Source: Methylobacterium sp. WSM2598 (GTDB lineage: Bacteria > Pseudomonadota > Alphaproteobacteria > Rhizobiales > Beijerinckiaceae). From it: a DNA stretch of 64,000 nucleotides. Under the pieces are notes generated by a model. That model saw nothing but the letters and a program-made list of their open reading frames with translations. It was not told where the DNA came from and searched no databases. Shown here one piece after another: positions 45,367-54,512 of this stretch (the stretch's first letter is position 1; each line of letters opens with the position of its first letter). The stretch covers positions 4,574,544 through 4,638,543 of the forward strand of contig NZ_KB900609.1 of NCBI RefSeq assembly GCF_000379105.1, written 5' to 3'. The position numbers and the translations under genes were made by a program.

Positions 45367-47313
45367 TTACAAGTAAGTTTGAAGAACGTAGGTGCCGGGC
45401 GCATCCTCCAGGGGCGGATGCGCAGCGCTGCCGAGCGGCGGGGGAGCGCCGAGATCGCCCGACCGGGCCGCGAGCCACGCCGACCAGTTCGGCCACCAGC
45501 TGCCTCTGTGCTGCTGCGCGCCCGCCAGCCACTCCTCCGGCGTCGCGGCCGACCCGCCGGCCTCGAACGTGCGGTACTCGCCCTTGCCGCCCGGCGGGTT
45601 GATGACGCCCGCGACGTGGCCGCTCGACGCCAGGACGTAGCGCACGGCGCCGCCGAAGAGCTGCGTGATGCGCCACGCCGAGTCCCACGGCACGATGTGG
45701 TCCTTCTCGCAGCCGACCGCGTAGGTATCGACCTTGATCCTGCCGAGATCGACGGCCTCGCCCTTGAGCTGGACCTTGCCCGGCTCGATCAGGTTGTTCT
45801 CCACGTAGGTGTTGCGCAGGTACCAGCTGTGGGCCGCGCGCGTCATCCGGGTGCCGTCACTGTTCCAGTACAGGAGGTCGAGGGCGGGTGGCTGATTGCC
45901 GAGCAGGTAGTTGTTGACGACGTTCGACCAGATCAGGTCGTTGGAGCGCAGCAGGTTGAACATGTTGCTCATGGCGCGGCTGTCGAGGTAGCCGCGCTCC
46001 ATCATCTGCTGCTCGACGAGGTGGAGGCTCGGCTCGTCCATGAACACCGCGGTGTCGCCGATGCGCGAGAAATCCTGTGGCGACACCATGAAGCTCGCCG
46101 CGCCGAACCGCTGATCGCCCTTGGCGGCCATGACCGCGAGCGTCAGGGTCAGCAGCACGCCGCCGATGCAGTAGCCCATCGCGTTCACGCGCTCGGCCCC
46201 GGTAATCTCCCGGATCACCTCGGTGGCTTCGAGCGGGCCCATGTCGATGTAGTCCTCGATCCCGATGCTGTCCATCGACTCGTCGGGATTGCGCCACGAG
46301 ATCAGGAACACCGTGAAGCCCTGGGACACCAGGTAGTTCACCATGCTGTTCTTCGGGCGCATGTCGAGGATGTAGTACTTGTTGATCCAGGGCGGGACGA
46401 TGAGGAGCGGGACCGCCCGGACCTGCTCGGTCGCGGGGGCGTACTGGATCAGTTCCATCAGGGCATTGCGGTGGACGACCTTGCCGGAGGTGAGGGCGAG
46501 GTTGCGCCCCGGCGCGAAGGCATCGGCGTCGACCATGCTGAGGCGCCCGGCCGCGAGGTCGGCCATGAGGTTGCGGGCGCCGTCGGCGAGGCTCGTGCCG
46601 CCCGTCTCCATCGCCTTGCGCAGGGCGACGGGGTTCGACGTCAGGACGAGGGCCGGGCTCATCGCATCGACGAACTGGCGCAGGTGAAAGGTCAGCCGCT
46701 GCTGCTCGGCCGGATCGAGGTCGTCGAGGTCGCCGCGCTTCAGGAGCCAGTCGGAGGCGAGGAGGTAGAGATCCTTGAGGGCGACGTAGGCGGGATTCGA
46801 CTGCCACTCGGGCGCGGAGAACCGCTTGTCGGCTCGCCCCGCCGCCGGGGTCAAATGCGAAGGCATACCGAACGCACCGAGCCAGTTTCGACTCGCTTCG
46901 CCCCAAGCGTTCACTACCGGCTGCAGCGCGCCTTGCCCGAGCTCCACGAGCGACGTAGCTGCCGCCGACTTGTTCATTGTGCGCAGCCACACCGTCCGTA
47001 GGGCCCAAGCGATCCCGGACCAATCAATCGGCACGACCTCGCGCAGAGGGTTAGCATTCCAGATTTGATCAATCGAACGAAGCAGCGGATCTTCGGACAA
47101 GCGCTTGGCGAGATCCTCGCCAGTCACCACGGCCGACGGTACGGTAGTCGGCGAAACCGGAGGCCGAAGCGTTTGCGGGGTCGCGGATATACGCTCCATC
47201 CAGCTCGCCCACACACCCAGAATCTGATCCGGACTGTTCGGCAGTGCATCTTCTCCCGGAGAAGCAAAAGTAGAGGTTGGTTCGGCCTTAGGATCGTAGT
47301 TCTGCTCAGCCAT
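45367..47313 (-). CDS. phaC: Class I PHB synthase
   Basis: 648 residues, long for class I because of a ~90-residue variable N-terminus. The lipase-like box GYCIGG (about 370-375) carries the catalytic Cys; the Asp in VGCEKDHIVPW and the His in SSGHVAGVINPP complete the triad. IVPPWINKYYILDMRPKNSM is a synthase signature. It polymerises (R)-3-hydroxybutyryl-CoA on granules. It heads phaC-phaP-yciA-phaZ. Directly upstream lies the second copy of the aceE leader, 252 bp before its start. Confidence 0.95.
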   Translation of the reverse strand: MAEQNYDPKAEPTSTFASPGEDALPNSPDQILGVWASWMERISATPQTLRPPVSPTTVPSAVVTGEDLAKRLSEDPLLRSIDQIWNANPLREVVPIDWSGIAWALRTVWLRTMNKSAAATSLVELGQGALQPVVNAWGEASRNWLGAFGMPSHLTPAAGRADKRFSAPEWQSNPAYVALKDLYLLASDWLLKRGDLDDLDPAEQQRLTFHLRQFVDAMSPALVLTSNPVALRKAMETGGTSLADGARNLMADLAAGRLSMVDADAFAPGRNLALTSGKVVHRNALMELIQYAPATEQVRAVPLLIVPPWINKYYILDMRPKNSMVNYLVSQGFTVFLISWRNPDESMDSIGIEDYIDMGPLEATEVIREITGAERVNAMGYCIGGVLLTLTLAVMAAKGDQRFGAASFMVSPQDFSRIGDTAVFMDEPSLHLVEQQMMERGYLDSRAMSNMFNLLRSNDLIWSNVVNNYLLGNQPPALDLLYWNSDGTRMTRAAHSWYLRNTYVENNLIEPGKVQLKGEAVDLGRIKVDTYAVGCEKDHIVPWDSAWRITQLFGGAVRYVLASSGHVAGVINPPGGKGEYRTFEAGGSAATPEEWLAGAQQHRGSWWPNWSAWLAARSGDLGAPPPLGSAAHPPLEDAPGTYVLQTYL

Positions 47314-47501
47314 GGTCTTTTCCTCATATACCCTGTTCTAGCTTCTCAACAGGTCAGCTTGCGGGTAAGGAGCTTAGCTTTAGTTCCGGTGAGGAGGGCA
47401 CGAAGCACCTCGCAAAGCTAAAGACTGTCTTCGCTAGACTCCGAGGATTTGCGCCGAGATAGAAAATCTCAAATTTGCTGCAGAGGCGGTGAGTTCGATA
47501 T

Positions 47502-47747
47502 CTAAAAAAACTCGCATTTAAGGACGCCACAGAAATCCCGACATATTGATTGTGTCGATCTGGAGTTCAGGCAGGCGGTGTTGGCCGAGCAGGGGACGGG
47601 GGCGCCCTTCTCGCGGGCCTCCTCGATCATCTGCTCGATGAGCAAGCGCGCCCGGTCGGGACCCTCGACCTCCAGGAGGCCGTCCAGAGGGTCGAGCCAC
47701 TCCCGGGCCTCGATCGGATCGGGATCCCTGGTGGAATCCAATGTCAC
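47502..47747 (-). pseudogene. Truncated duplicate of the aceE N-terminus
   Basis: The first 61 codons match aceE (MTLDSTRDPDPIEAREWLDP versus ...IETREWLDS), with about nine amino-acid changes including two Tyr to Cys, then the sequence breaks off into 20 unrelated residues. The frame is still open and the ribosome binding site and leader are kept, so an 81-residue peptide could be made. No PDH function is possible. Confidence 0.85.
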
Positions 47748-47981
47748 CTCCCTGGCGCTGCCCCGGTAAGGCGTGAGGCGCGCTTATTGTGTGGCTATTT
47801 CAGCAGGTGTCGTGCCAAGTAGGCTCGCATAAAAATAAGATTGCGCGCTGAGACACTTAAACGGATGTGGATCTGTGCGCCGGCAGGAGTTGAGTGCGAA
47901 AATCCAGAATTTGGCTCCGGATTTTGGCTGGACTTTCAGACAGTGCGGGACAGCCCTGCCGGCCTGGGTGGCTTACTGGCC
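47565..47981. repeat. Direct repeat copy 2: aceE 5' end plus leader
   Basis: Gapless match to 40304-40720. The two copies bracket the mucR-phaZ-yciA-phaP-phaC segment in direct orientation, so recombination between them could delete or circularise about 7.3 kb. Confidence 0.9.
47802..47818 (-). promoter_or_regulatory. Second copy of the sigma-54 promoter match
   Basis: Minus strand TTGGCACGACACCTGCT, with GG-N10-GC spacing kept; one base differs from the aceE copy, at a non-critical position. The inverted repeat at 47899-47925 is identical to that of aceE. It would drive transcription toward the truncated aceE copy and phaC. Confidence 0.55.
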
Positions 47982-48099
47982 GGTTGCTAACCCGGATCAT
48001 TCATGTGGGGTGACGGGCATGGTGCAAGCCGCTGATAGGCCATAGATTTCGGCTGCGACACTCGAATCCAGCCGCTCGCGGAGACCATGCCCGCCAAGG

Positions 48100-48226
48100 T
48101 CGATGATACCCCGTCGCAGACTTCGACATCATGTCCGGCAGCACGAAGGCCTTGGACGGCCGAGCCGCGCAGCGCGGCGGCATAACTACCCGGAAGGGGA
48201 TGGCAGTCGATCGGCAGAACCCGCAT
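48100..48226 (-). pseudogene. Flavodoxin-fold NAD(P)H oxidoreductase remnant
   Basis: About 42 codons: MRVLPIDCHPLPGSYAAALR, then GSAVQGLRAAGHDVEVCD, the N-terminal strand-loop-helix of the Flavodoxin_2 quinone reductase family. It ends abruptly; the following sequence is unrelated. Confidence 0.6.
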
Positions 48227-48485
48227 GCGAGCCGTTCAACTCTCAGGGTGAGCCCCGGTTCTGACTTCCGCGCGGCGGCTCAACCAGTCAGTCAAGCCGA
48301 GGTCTCTTTCACGCCCCCAAGCAAAAGCAAAAACGGCAGCAAGCATCCATGTATTTATCACTGGGATCCGGCTCTAGACTCAATCGCAAAGAGAGGGGCA
48401 GACAAGCATTTGCGCTGATCCCGCTGGAATGGGCAGGACTTCGAAGAGCCTTATCGGCCTCCGCGACTGTGCCCGCAGGCGCCGA
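48227..48485. other. Junction segment, nothing recognised
   Basis: 260 bp with falling GC toward the DUF1275 gene. No gene-like frame. Confidence 0.35.
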
Positions 48486-49097
48486 TCAGCGCAAGTTAGC
48501 ATTTCCCTTGTACTCATGGAAAAGCATAGTAAATGGTAGGACACATGCTGCTAAAATGAGAGGCTTGTCGATGAAATTAACTGCCAAAGCACCCGCTATG
48601 GCCCCCAATAAGTACCCAAACCACGCTAGAGCGAATATGGCGCTTTCGCGTTTCACTTGCTTGCCCGGAGAGGGCCACATCCAAGACACAAGTTCTTCGC
48701 CAATCTTTTGGAGATTTCCCGTAATAAACACATGATTCAGGGTGACGCCTCCAAAACGGTTAGCAGCCGAGTTCTGAATCCCCATTCCGATTGCAAGAAG
48801 CAATGCTCCCCAGAATTTATCGGTAAGACTGCTAAAAATCAGCAAGCCACTTGTGACCAATAGCGCTCGAAAAACTTCCAGACCTGCTCGTACTATGATT
48901 CGGCCGAATACAACTCCAAACAAGAACATGGCTATAATGGCAGCATGAAATGCAGCTTCCCTATATTTGCCCGTCGCAATTTCCATTCCCATAAAAATCG
49001 TATTGCCCGTCATTAGTCCCGCAAAAGCATTCAGATGCAAATACCCAACGGTATCTGCGTATCCGGCGATGAGCGCCAGCGCCGTTGCACGGAGCAT
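48486..49097 (-). CDS. DUF1275 (YoaK-type) membrane protein
   Basis: 203 residues with about six membrane helices. AGYADTVGYLHLNAFAGLMTGNT at residues 11-33 is the DUF1275 signature, and MGIQNSAANRFGGVTLNHVFITGNLQ (about 104-129) the second. Function unknown; likely a small-molecule transporter. GAGG precedes the ATG. Its GC content and codon use are much lower than the pha block, and it is flanked by remnants, pointing to lateral acquisition. Confidence 0.82.
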   Translation of the reverse strand: MLRATALALIAGYADTVGYLHLNAFAGLMTGNTIFMGMEIATGKYREAAFHAAIIAMFLFGVVFGRIIVRAGLEVFRALLVTSGLLIFSSLTDKFWGALLLAIGMGIQNSAANRFGGVTLNHVFITGNLQKIGEELVSWMWPSPGKQVKRESAIFALAWFGYLLGAIAGALAVNFIDKPLILAACVLPFTMLFHEYKGNANLR

Positions 49098-49330
49098 AGG
49101 ACTACCTCACAATAAGAACGCAAATGGAATGTTCGTGGATAGAGGAACGCCATGCTCGTCCTCTAAACGGTGCCAGGCAGCTGATCGAGCCGCTTGGCCG
49201 AATTTGGTTAACGCCGGCGACAGCCAAACCGCGTCGGTCCCGCCTGCTGAACGGGGAGTCATGCGCACCACCGCCTTAGGTTCCAGCACGACCGCCTCCA
49301 CTTGCCAATTCAACATCGCGCAACCTGCTT

Positions 49331-49645
49331 TGGTCGAAGACCATCGATCAAGTTCAGCATGCGGCGGAACAGGTCACGCGGCACCGCCACTTCGGCCAAA
49401 TGGAACACCGTGTGGCGCGAGTGGGCGATCACCTTCGCGCCGACCTTCCCCAGTCGCTTGAAGCGCAGGCTCAGATCTTTACTCCCATAGAGCCGGCAAA
49501 CCCTCTTGTGGCTTATCCGCCAGCTCTCCCGGCGCAGGAGGATGTGGATCCAGAAGGAGCCGTAGCGCACCCAGCTCTTGGCCAGATTGCAGATGCGCAT
49601 CCGCAGCGGTGCCTGATCAAGCTTGGTCGAGCGGCAGCGGATGCC
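49331..49645 (-). pseudogene. Mosaic of IS3 OrfB and IS1380 transposase remnants
   Basis: One minus-strand frame joins two unrelated transposase pieces. Codons at 49645-49472 read LRMRICNLAK...IHILLRRESWRISHKRVCRLY, an IS3-type OrfB N-terminal region. Codons at 49470-49331 read GKVGAKVIAHSRHTVFHLAE then VAVPRDLFRRML, an IS1380-type C-terminus. No terminal repeats survive. Confidence 0.6.
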
Positions 49646-50350
49646 CGACCGGCCGCTGCCGAGCGCGCCGCAGCTGCGCCGCTCACTCACTGGGATCACG
49701 TCTGATCCTGTTCTGGCACGGGGGTGCTCCTCGGTGAGACGAGCCCGGCCGCGCTGGATGCCGGGCGATTTGCAGCGAAGCCGTCGCGAGGATCAGGACT
49801 TCTAGGTTGCATACTCGGCCTTACGCGAATTGGTGGGAGCGCCAAAGGGGCAATCGCCGATTTCGAAAAGTCCGCTGTCGGGTGCCGAGCGACCATTCCG
49901 GCGGTACCGGTCGAAGGTCTGGAAGTGGCGCATCTCGGAACCCTGGCGCCAAACAGATTGCGATCACGGGTGCGAGCCGCGCCGCCTTCGCATCGGCTCG
50001 GACATGTCCAGCGGCCCAACCGGCCGCAGTTTGCAAAGCAGAGGACGCCCCCAGGTTCGCAGCCGTCACCTGCGATGAACGCGCTAGCGTTCCGGCCGGC
50101 CCGGACCGCGGATTGAAGCCACGCGAGACGCCGTCACTTCGTGCTTGACGGGCCTCCCAAGTCCGGAATACCGATTGGTATACCGCGTTTGATTCCGGTC
50201 TGAGAACTCCTCGCCCCCGCCGACGAAGGGGCTGCGGCCGGAGCCCGACATGCGCCGACCCCGTCGTCCAAGCTGAGACAAGCATGGCGGCGATCCGCCC
50301 CATCCACGGGCGGCTGCCTTAGAAAAATAAGTCGAGCCGGAGGAATGCCC
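49646..50350. other. Upstream region of the catabolic operon, otherwise unassigned
   Basis: 700 bp following the IS mosaic. Overlapping frames on both strands are compositional. The last ~100 bp should contain the operon promoter, and GGAGG at its end is the ribosome binding site for the TRAP protein gene. Confidence 0.4.
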
Positions 50351-51373
50351 GTGACGAAGGAGTCCATGACCGCGCTGTCCAGGCGCCGGGTGCTGTCCGG
50401 GATGGCCGCGGTTCCGCTGGTATCGATCGGCGCGACGCGCGGCAGGGCCGCCGAGTTCGTCTGGAAATACGCGACCGGCCAGGATCCGACGCATCCGGTC
50501 AACCTGCGCGCCGCCGAGGCGATCGCGCGGATCCGCGAGGCGACGGGCGGCCGCGTCGAGATCAGCCTCTTCCCGGCCAACCAGCTCGGCTCGGACACCG
50601 ACCTGATCTCGCAGGTCCGTAACGGCAGCGTCGAGATCCTCAACATCTCGGCGTCGGTCCTGGCGACGCTGGTCCCATCGTGCGGGATGCTCAACACGGG
50701 CTTCGCGTTTCCCGACTACGACCACGTCTGGAAGGCGATGGACGGCGCCTTCGGCGATCTCGTCCGCGCGCAGATTGCGAAATCCGGCCTGTTCGTCACG
50801 GAGAAGATCTGGAACAACGGGTTCAGGCAGATCAGCTCCTCGACCCGCAAGATCGACAGCCCGGACAGCATCAAGGGCTTCAAGATCCGGGTGCCGGTCG
50901 CGCCGATGCTGACCTCGCTGTTCCAATCGCTCGGCGCCAGCCCGACGCCGATCAATTTCAACGAGGTTTATTCCGCCCTGCAGACGAAGATCGTCGAGGG
51001 ACAGGAGAACGCGCTTCCGCTGATCTATACGACGAAGCTCTACGAGGTGCAGACCAGCATCTCGATGACGGATCACGTCTGGGACGGATTCTGGGTCGTC
51101 GGCAACCGCCGCGCCTTCGCGGGCATGCCCGCGGACCTGCGCGACATTGTCGTCAACGAGATCAACAAATCGGCGATCGAGCAACGGCAGGACGTCGTGA
51201 AGCTCAGCGACAGCCTGCGCGGCGACCTTCGAGCCAAGGGCATCACGTTCGTTGACGTCGATCGCGCGGCCTTCCGCGACACGTTGCGCAAGAGCGGCTT
51301 CTACAAGAACTGGCAGGCCAAGTTCGGGGACGAACTGTGGAATAAGCTGCAGGACGTCGTCGGTCCTCTCTGA
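50351..51373 (+). CDS. TRAP transporter solute-binding protein, DctP type
   Basis: 340 residues from GTG 50351, seven bases after GGAGG (ATG 50345 is too close). The N-terminus has a twin-arginine-type signal (SRRRVLSGMAAVPLVSIG) so it is exported, possibly folded. DctP motifs: GGRVEISLFPANQLGSDTDL, the substrate-carboxylate region IKGFKIRVPVAP with its Arg, and INFNEVYSALQTKIVEGQEN. It should bind an organic acid in the periplasm. No DctQ/DctM permease lies in the window. It opens an operon with a GntR regulator, CoA-transferase, alcohol dehydrogenase and lyase, so its ligand is probably their substrate. Confidence 0.9.
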   Translation: MTKESMTALSRRRVLSGMAAVPLVSIGATRGRAAEFVWKYATGQDPTHPVNLRAAEAIARIREATGGRVEISLFPANQLGSDTDLISQVRNGSVEILNISASVLATLVPSCGMLNTGFAFPDYDHVWKAMDGAFGDLVRAQIAKSGLFVTEKIWNNGFRQISSSTRKIDSPDSIKGFKIRVPVAPMLTSLFQSLGASPTPINFNEVYSALQTKIVEGQENALPLIYTTKLYEVQTSISMTDHVWDGFWVVGNRRAFAGMPADLRDIVVNEINKSAIEQRQDVVKLSDSLRGDLRAKGITFVDVDRAAFRDTLRKSGFYKNWQAKFGDELWNKLQDVVGPL

Positions 51374-51419
51374 TGCGGCGTCTTACGGCGCGATCTGCCG
51401 CGGACAAGGAGATCGGCGC

Positions 51420-52091
51420 ATGTCGCAGATGATGGCGGTCTACGAACAACTCCGGGATGCCATCCTCTCGCTGGAGATGGCCCCGGGGCAGCGGTTCAGC
51501 GAACGGTCCCTGGAGACCCGGTTCAGCGGTTCGCGCACCCCCATCCGCGCCGCCCTGGCGCGCCTGGAGACCGACGGGCTCGTCGCCCGGGAGGACCGGA
51601 GCTGGATCGTGACGCCGATCTCGCTCGATGAGCTCGAACAGGCCATCGAGTTCCGGCAGGTGATCGAGGTCGAGGTGGTGAAGCTCGCCTGCCGTCGTGC
51701 GCAGCAGGCCGACATCGCGGTCATCGAGGAGATCCTCGCGTCCTGCCGGGAGGACGAGTCCCGTGCGGCGTGGCACCGCGTCGGCTCCGACTTCCACGTC
51801 GAGCTGGCGCGGCTGACGAACAACGGCTTCTACATCCGCGCCGTCGAGGACCTGATGATCCGCCTGTCGCGGGCGCGGTGGCTCGAGGTCTGGACGGTGG
51901 AGGGCCGCGATCGGTCGTGGGACGAGCACCACGCCATCCTGCACTTCATCCGGGAGGGCCGCGTCGAGCAGGCGGTCGCCGCGATCACGAACCACATCGA
52001 GGGCGTGCGGTCGCGCAACATCGGCAGCCGGCTCACGGACGGGCCCTCTCATCAGGTCCGCGGCTTTGCAGTGGTCGGAAAGGCATCATGA
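51420..52091 (+). CDS. GntR-family regulator, FCD subfamily
   Basis: 223 residues. Winged helix at about 5-70 (QRFSERSLETRFSGSRTPIR then AALARLETDGLVAR), then a helical FCD effector domain with the metal/ligand-binding residues in DFHVELARL and DEHHAILHFIREG. FCD regulators usually repress catabolic genes and are released by a carboxylate substrate. AAGGAG eight bases before the ATG. Its stop overlaps the next start (ATGA), so it is coupled to the CoA-transferase and probably senses that pathway's substrate. Confidence 0.88.
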   Translation: MSQMMAVYEQLRDAILSLEMAPGQRFSERSLETRFSGSRTPIRAALARLETDGLVAREDRSWIVTPISLDELEQAIEFRQVIEVEVVKLACRRAQQADIAVIEEILASCREDESRAAWHRVGSDFHVELARLTNNGFYIRAVEDLMIRLSRARWLEVWTVEGRDRSWDEHHAILHFIREGRVEQAVAAITNHIEGVRSRNIGSRLTDGPSHQVRGFAVVGKAS

Positions 52092-53296
52092 CCCAGACCC
52101 CGAACCCCGGCGCCCTGGCCGGGATCCGCGTCGTCGAGGTGGGCTCGTTCATCGCCGGCCCCTTCTGCGGGCAGCTGCTCGCTGATCTCGGTGCCGACGT
52201 CGTGAAGGTCGAGCCGCCGCAATCCGGCGACGTGATGCGCCAGTGGGGTGCGGTCCAGCTCGACGGCAAGTCGCTGTGGTGGCCGGTCATCGCCCGCAAC
52301 AAGCGCAGCCTGACGCTCGACCTGCGCACCGGGCGGGGTCAGGAGATCGCGCGCGCGCTGATCGCGGAAGCCGACATCCTGGTCGAGAACTTCCGCCCCG
52401 GCACGCTGGAGAAGTGGGGGCTCGGCCCGGACGATCTGTGGACGACCAATCCCGGCCTGATCGTCGCCCGGGTCTCCGGCTTCGGGCAGACGGGCCCCTA
52501 CAGCCGCGACGCCGGCTTCGGCGCGATCGCCGAGGCGATGGGCGGGCTGCGCACGCTCGCCGGCTTCCCAGACCGGCCCCCGCCCCGCGCCGGCCTATCG
52601 ATCGGCGACTCGCTGGCGGGCGCCTTCGCGGCCCTCGGCACGCTGGCCGCGCTCGAAGCCCGCCGGCGGACCGGCAAGGGGCAGGTGGTGGATGTCGGCA
52701 TCACCGACGCCGTGCTGGCGGTCCAGGAGAGCGTCCTGTCGGAGTACAGCGCGACGGGCGCGCTGCGCGAGCGGACCGGGACGCGGCTGCCGGGCATCGC
52801 ACCCTCCAACCTCTACCCGACGCGTGACGGGCAGTGGGCGATCATCGGGGCGAACGGGGACGCGATCTTCAAGCGTCTCGCGCAGGCCATGGGCGCGTCC
52901 GAACTGGCCGCCGACCCGCGCTACGCGACGCACCGCGCCCGTGGCACCCACCAGCAGGAGTTGGACGACCGCGTCGCGGTCTGGACGCGGACGCTGCCGC
53001 TCGCGGAACTCCTCGCCGTCCTCAAGCGCGCCGCCGTGCCGGCTGGCCCGCTCAACGACGCCGCCGGCATCGTGCAGGACGCCCACTTCCGCGAGCGTGG
53101 CGCCGTCGTGGAGGTCGAGTCCGAGGAGTATGGGCGCCTCACGATGCAGGGCGTGACCCCGCGGCTCTCCGAGACACCGGGTGCCGTGCAGTGGGCTGGT
53201 CCGCCGCTCGGGCACCACACGCGCGAGGTCCTGTCCGAACGGCTCGGCCTGAGTGCCGCCGACATCGCCCAACTCAAAGCCGACGGCGTGATCTGA
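52088..53296 (+). CDS. CaiB/BaiF-type CoA-transferase (class III)
   Basis: 402 residues. VVEVGSFIAGPFCGQLLADLGADVVKVEPP (about 15-44) is the family N-terminus; RNKRSLTLDL, ENFRPGTLEKWGL and GFGQTGPY follow. The catalytic Asp expected near residue 165-170 lies in the GDSLAGAFAALGTL segment. It moves CoA between an acyl-CoA and a free carboxylic acid. Translationally coupled to the GntR gene and followed after 47 bp by the alcohol dehydrogenase. Which acid is activated is not shown by sequence. Confidence 0.9.
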   Translation: MTQTPNPGALAGIRVVEVGSFIAGPFCGQLLADLGADVVKVEPPQSGDVMRQWGAVQLDGKSLWWPVIARNKRSLTLDLRTGRGQEIARALIAEADILVENFRPGTLEKWGLGPDDLWTTNPGLIVARVSGFGQTGPYSRDAGFGAIAEAMGGLRTLAGFPDRPPPRAGLSIGDSLAGAFAALGTLAALEARRRTGKGQVVDVGITDAVLAVQESVLSEYSATGALRERTGTRLPGIAPSNLYPTRDGQWAIIGANGDAIFKRLAQAMGASELAADPRYATHRARGTHQQELDDRVAVWTRTLPLAELLAVLKRAAVPAGPLNDAAGIVQDAHFRERGAVVEVESEEYGRLTMQGVTPRLSETPGAVQWAGPPLGHHTREVLSERLGLSAADIAQLKADGVI

Positions 53297-53343
53297 TCCC
53301 GCCGCGCTGCCACCGCCAGCCCCATCCAGACGGAAGCACGCCC

Positions 53344-54507
53344 GTGTCAGACATCGCGATCTTCACTGCCATCCAGAGGCTGGTGCATGGCTGCGGCGCC
53401 CTGAACCAGCTCGCTGACGAGGTCGACCGCTTCGGCCGGCGCAGGATCCTGCTGGTCACGGATCCGGGCTTGGTGAAGGCAGGCATCGCCGGACGCGCGC
53501 TCGACCTGCTGCAGGGACGCGACGTCGAGGTCTTCTCGGACGTCGAGCCGGATCCCAGCATTGAGACGGTGGTCGCCTGCGCCGACCGCGTGCGCACGCA
53601 GAAATGCGACCTGATCGTTGGCCTGGGCGGCGGCAGCGCCATCGACACCGCCAAGTGTGCATCGGTCATGGCCACCAACCCGGGCGCCGTCGAGGATTAC
53701 CTCGGCATCGACAAGGTCACGTCGCCGGGCGTCCCGAAGATCATCGTCCCGACAACCGCCGGCACGGGCAGCGAGGTGACGAACGTCGCCGTGCTCAGCC
53801 TGAAGGCGCAGCACACCAAGAAGGGCATCGTCAGCCGCTACCTGCTCGCCGACACGGCCCTGCTCGATCCTGAGCTGACGCTCGGGCTCCCGGCCGCGGT
53901 GACGGCCGCGACCGGCATGGATGCCCTGACCCACGCGATCGAAGCCTACGTCTCGCGCTTCGCCCAGCCGATGACCGACGACTTCGCACTCAGGGCGATC
54001 CGCTTGATCGGCGAGAACCTGCGGACGGCCGTTCACAACGGCCAGAACATCCGGGCGCGCGAGGCGATGCTGACGGCGAGCCTCTACGCCGGCTACGCCT
54101 TCGGCAGCGCCGCGACCGGGATGGTGCACGGCCTAGCGATGCCGCTCGGCGGGCAGTTCAACATCCCGCACGGCATCGCCAACGCCGTGCTGCTGCCCCA
54201 CGTGATGCGCTGGAACCTCGTCGCGGCCCTGCCGCGCTATTGCGACGTCGCGGCGGCCCTCGGCGAGACGGTCGCCCACCTCCCGGTCCGCGAGGGCGCC
54301 GAGCGGGCGGTCGCGACGGTTGAGGCCCTGTCGCGCGACGTCGGCATCCCGGCGCATCTCGACGATCTCGCCGTGCCGCGCAGCGCCATGGAGGCGCTCG
54401 CCCGCGATGGCATGACGAATGTCCGCCAGGTCCGTCCGAACCCGCGCGACGTCACCTACGAGGGGCTGATGGACATCCTCGGCCGCGCCTTCCGGCCGGA
54501 GGCCTGA
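53344..54507 (+). CDS. Iron-dependent alcohol dehydrogenase (type III)
   Basis: 387 residues. NAD motif GLGGGSAIDTAK (about 95-106); iron ligands in GMDALTHAIEAY and in GMVHGLAMPLGGQFNIPHGIAN. TTAGTGSEVTNVAVL is a family hallmark. It interconverts an alcohol or hydroxy acid with an aldehyde or keto acid. GTG start after GGAAG; the upstream open frame overlaps the CoA-transferase and is rejected. Its position suggests it handles a hydroxy acid feeding the CoA-transferase or a product of the lyase; hydroxyacid-oxoacid transhydrogenase activity is also possible in this family. Confidence 0.9.
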   Translation: MSDIAIFTAIQRLVHGCGALNQLADEVDRFGRRRILLVTDPGLVKAGIAGRALDLLQGRDVEVFSDVEPDPSIETVVACADRVRTQKCDLIVGLGGGSAIDTAKCASVMATNPGAVEDYLGIDKVTSPGVPKIIVPTTAGTGSEVTNVAVLSLKAQHTKKGIVSRYLLADTALLDPELTLGLPAAVTAATGMDALTHAIEAYVSRFAQPMTDDFALRAIRLIGENLRTAVHNGQNIRAREAMLTASLYAGYAFGSAATGMVHGLAMPLGGQFNIPHGIANAVLLPHVMRWNLVAALPRYCDVAAALGETVAHLPVREGAERAVATVEALSRDVGIPAHLDDLAVPRSAMEALARDGMTNVRQVRPNPRDVTYEGLMDILGRAFRPEA

Positions 54508-54512
54508 CGACG

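Noticed and set aside
49107..49316. 69-codon minus-strand frame after the IS1380 remnant
   Set aside because: Protein-like in places but no recognisable family; probably sequence left between remnants.
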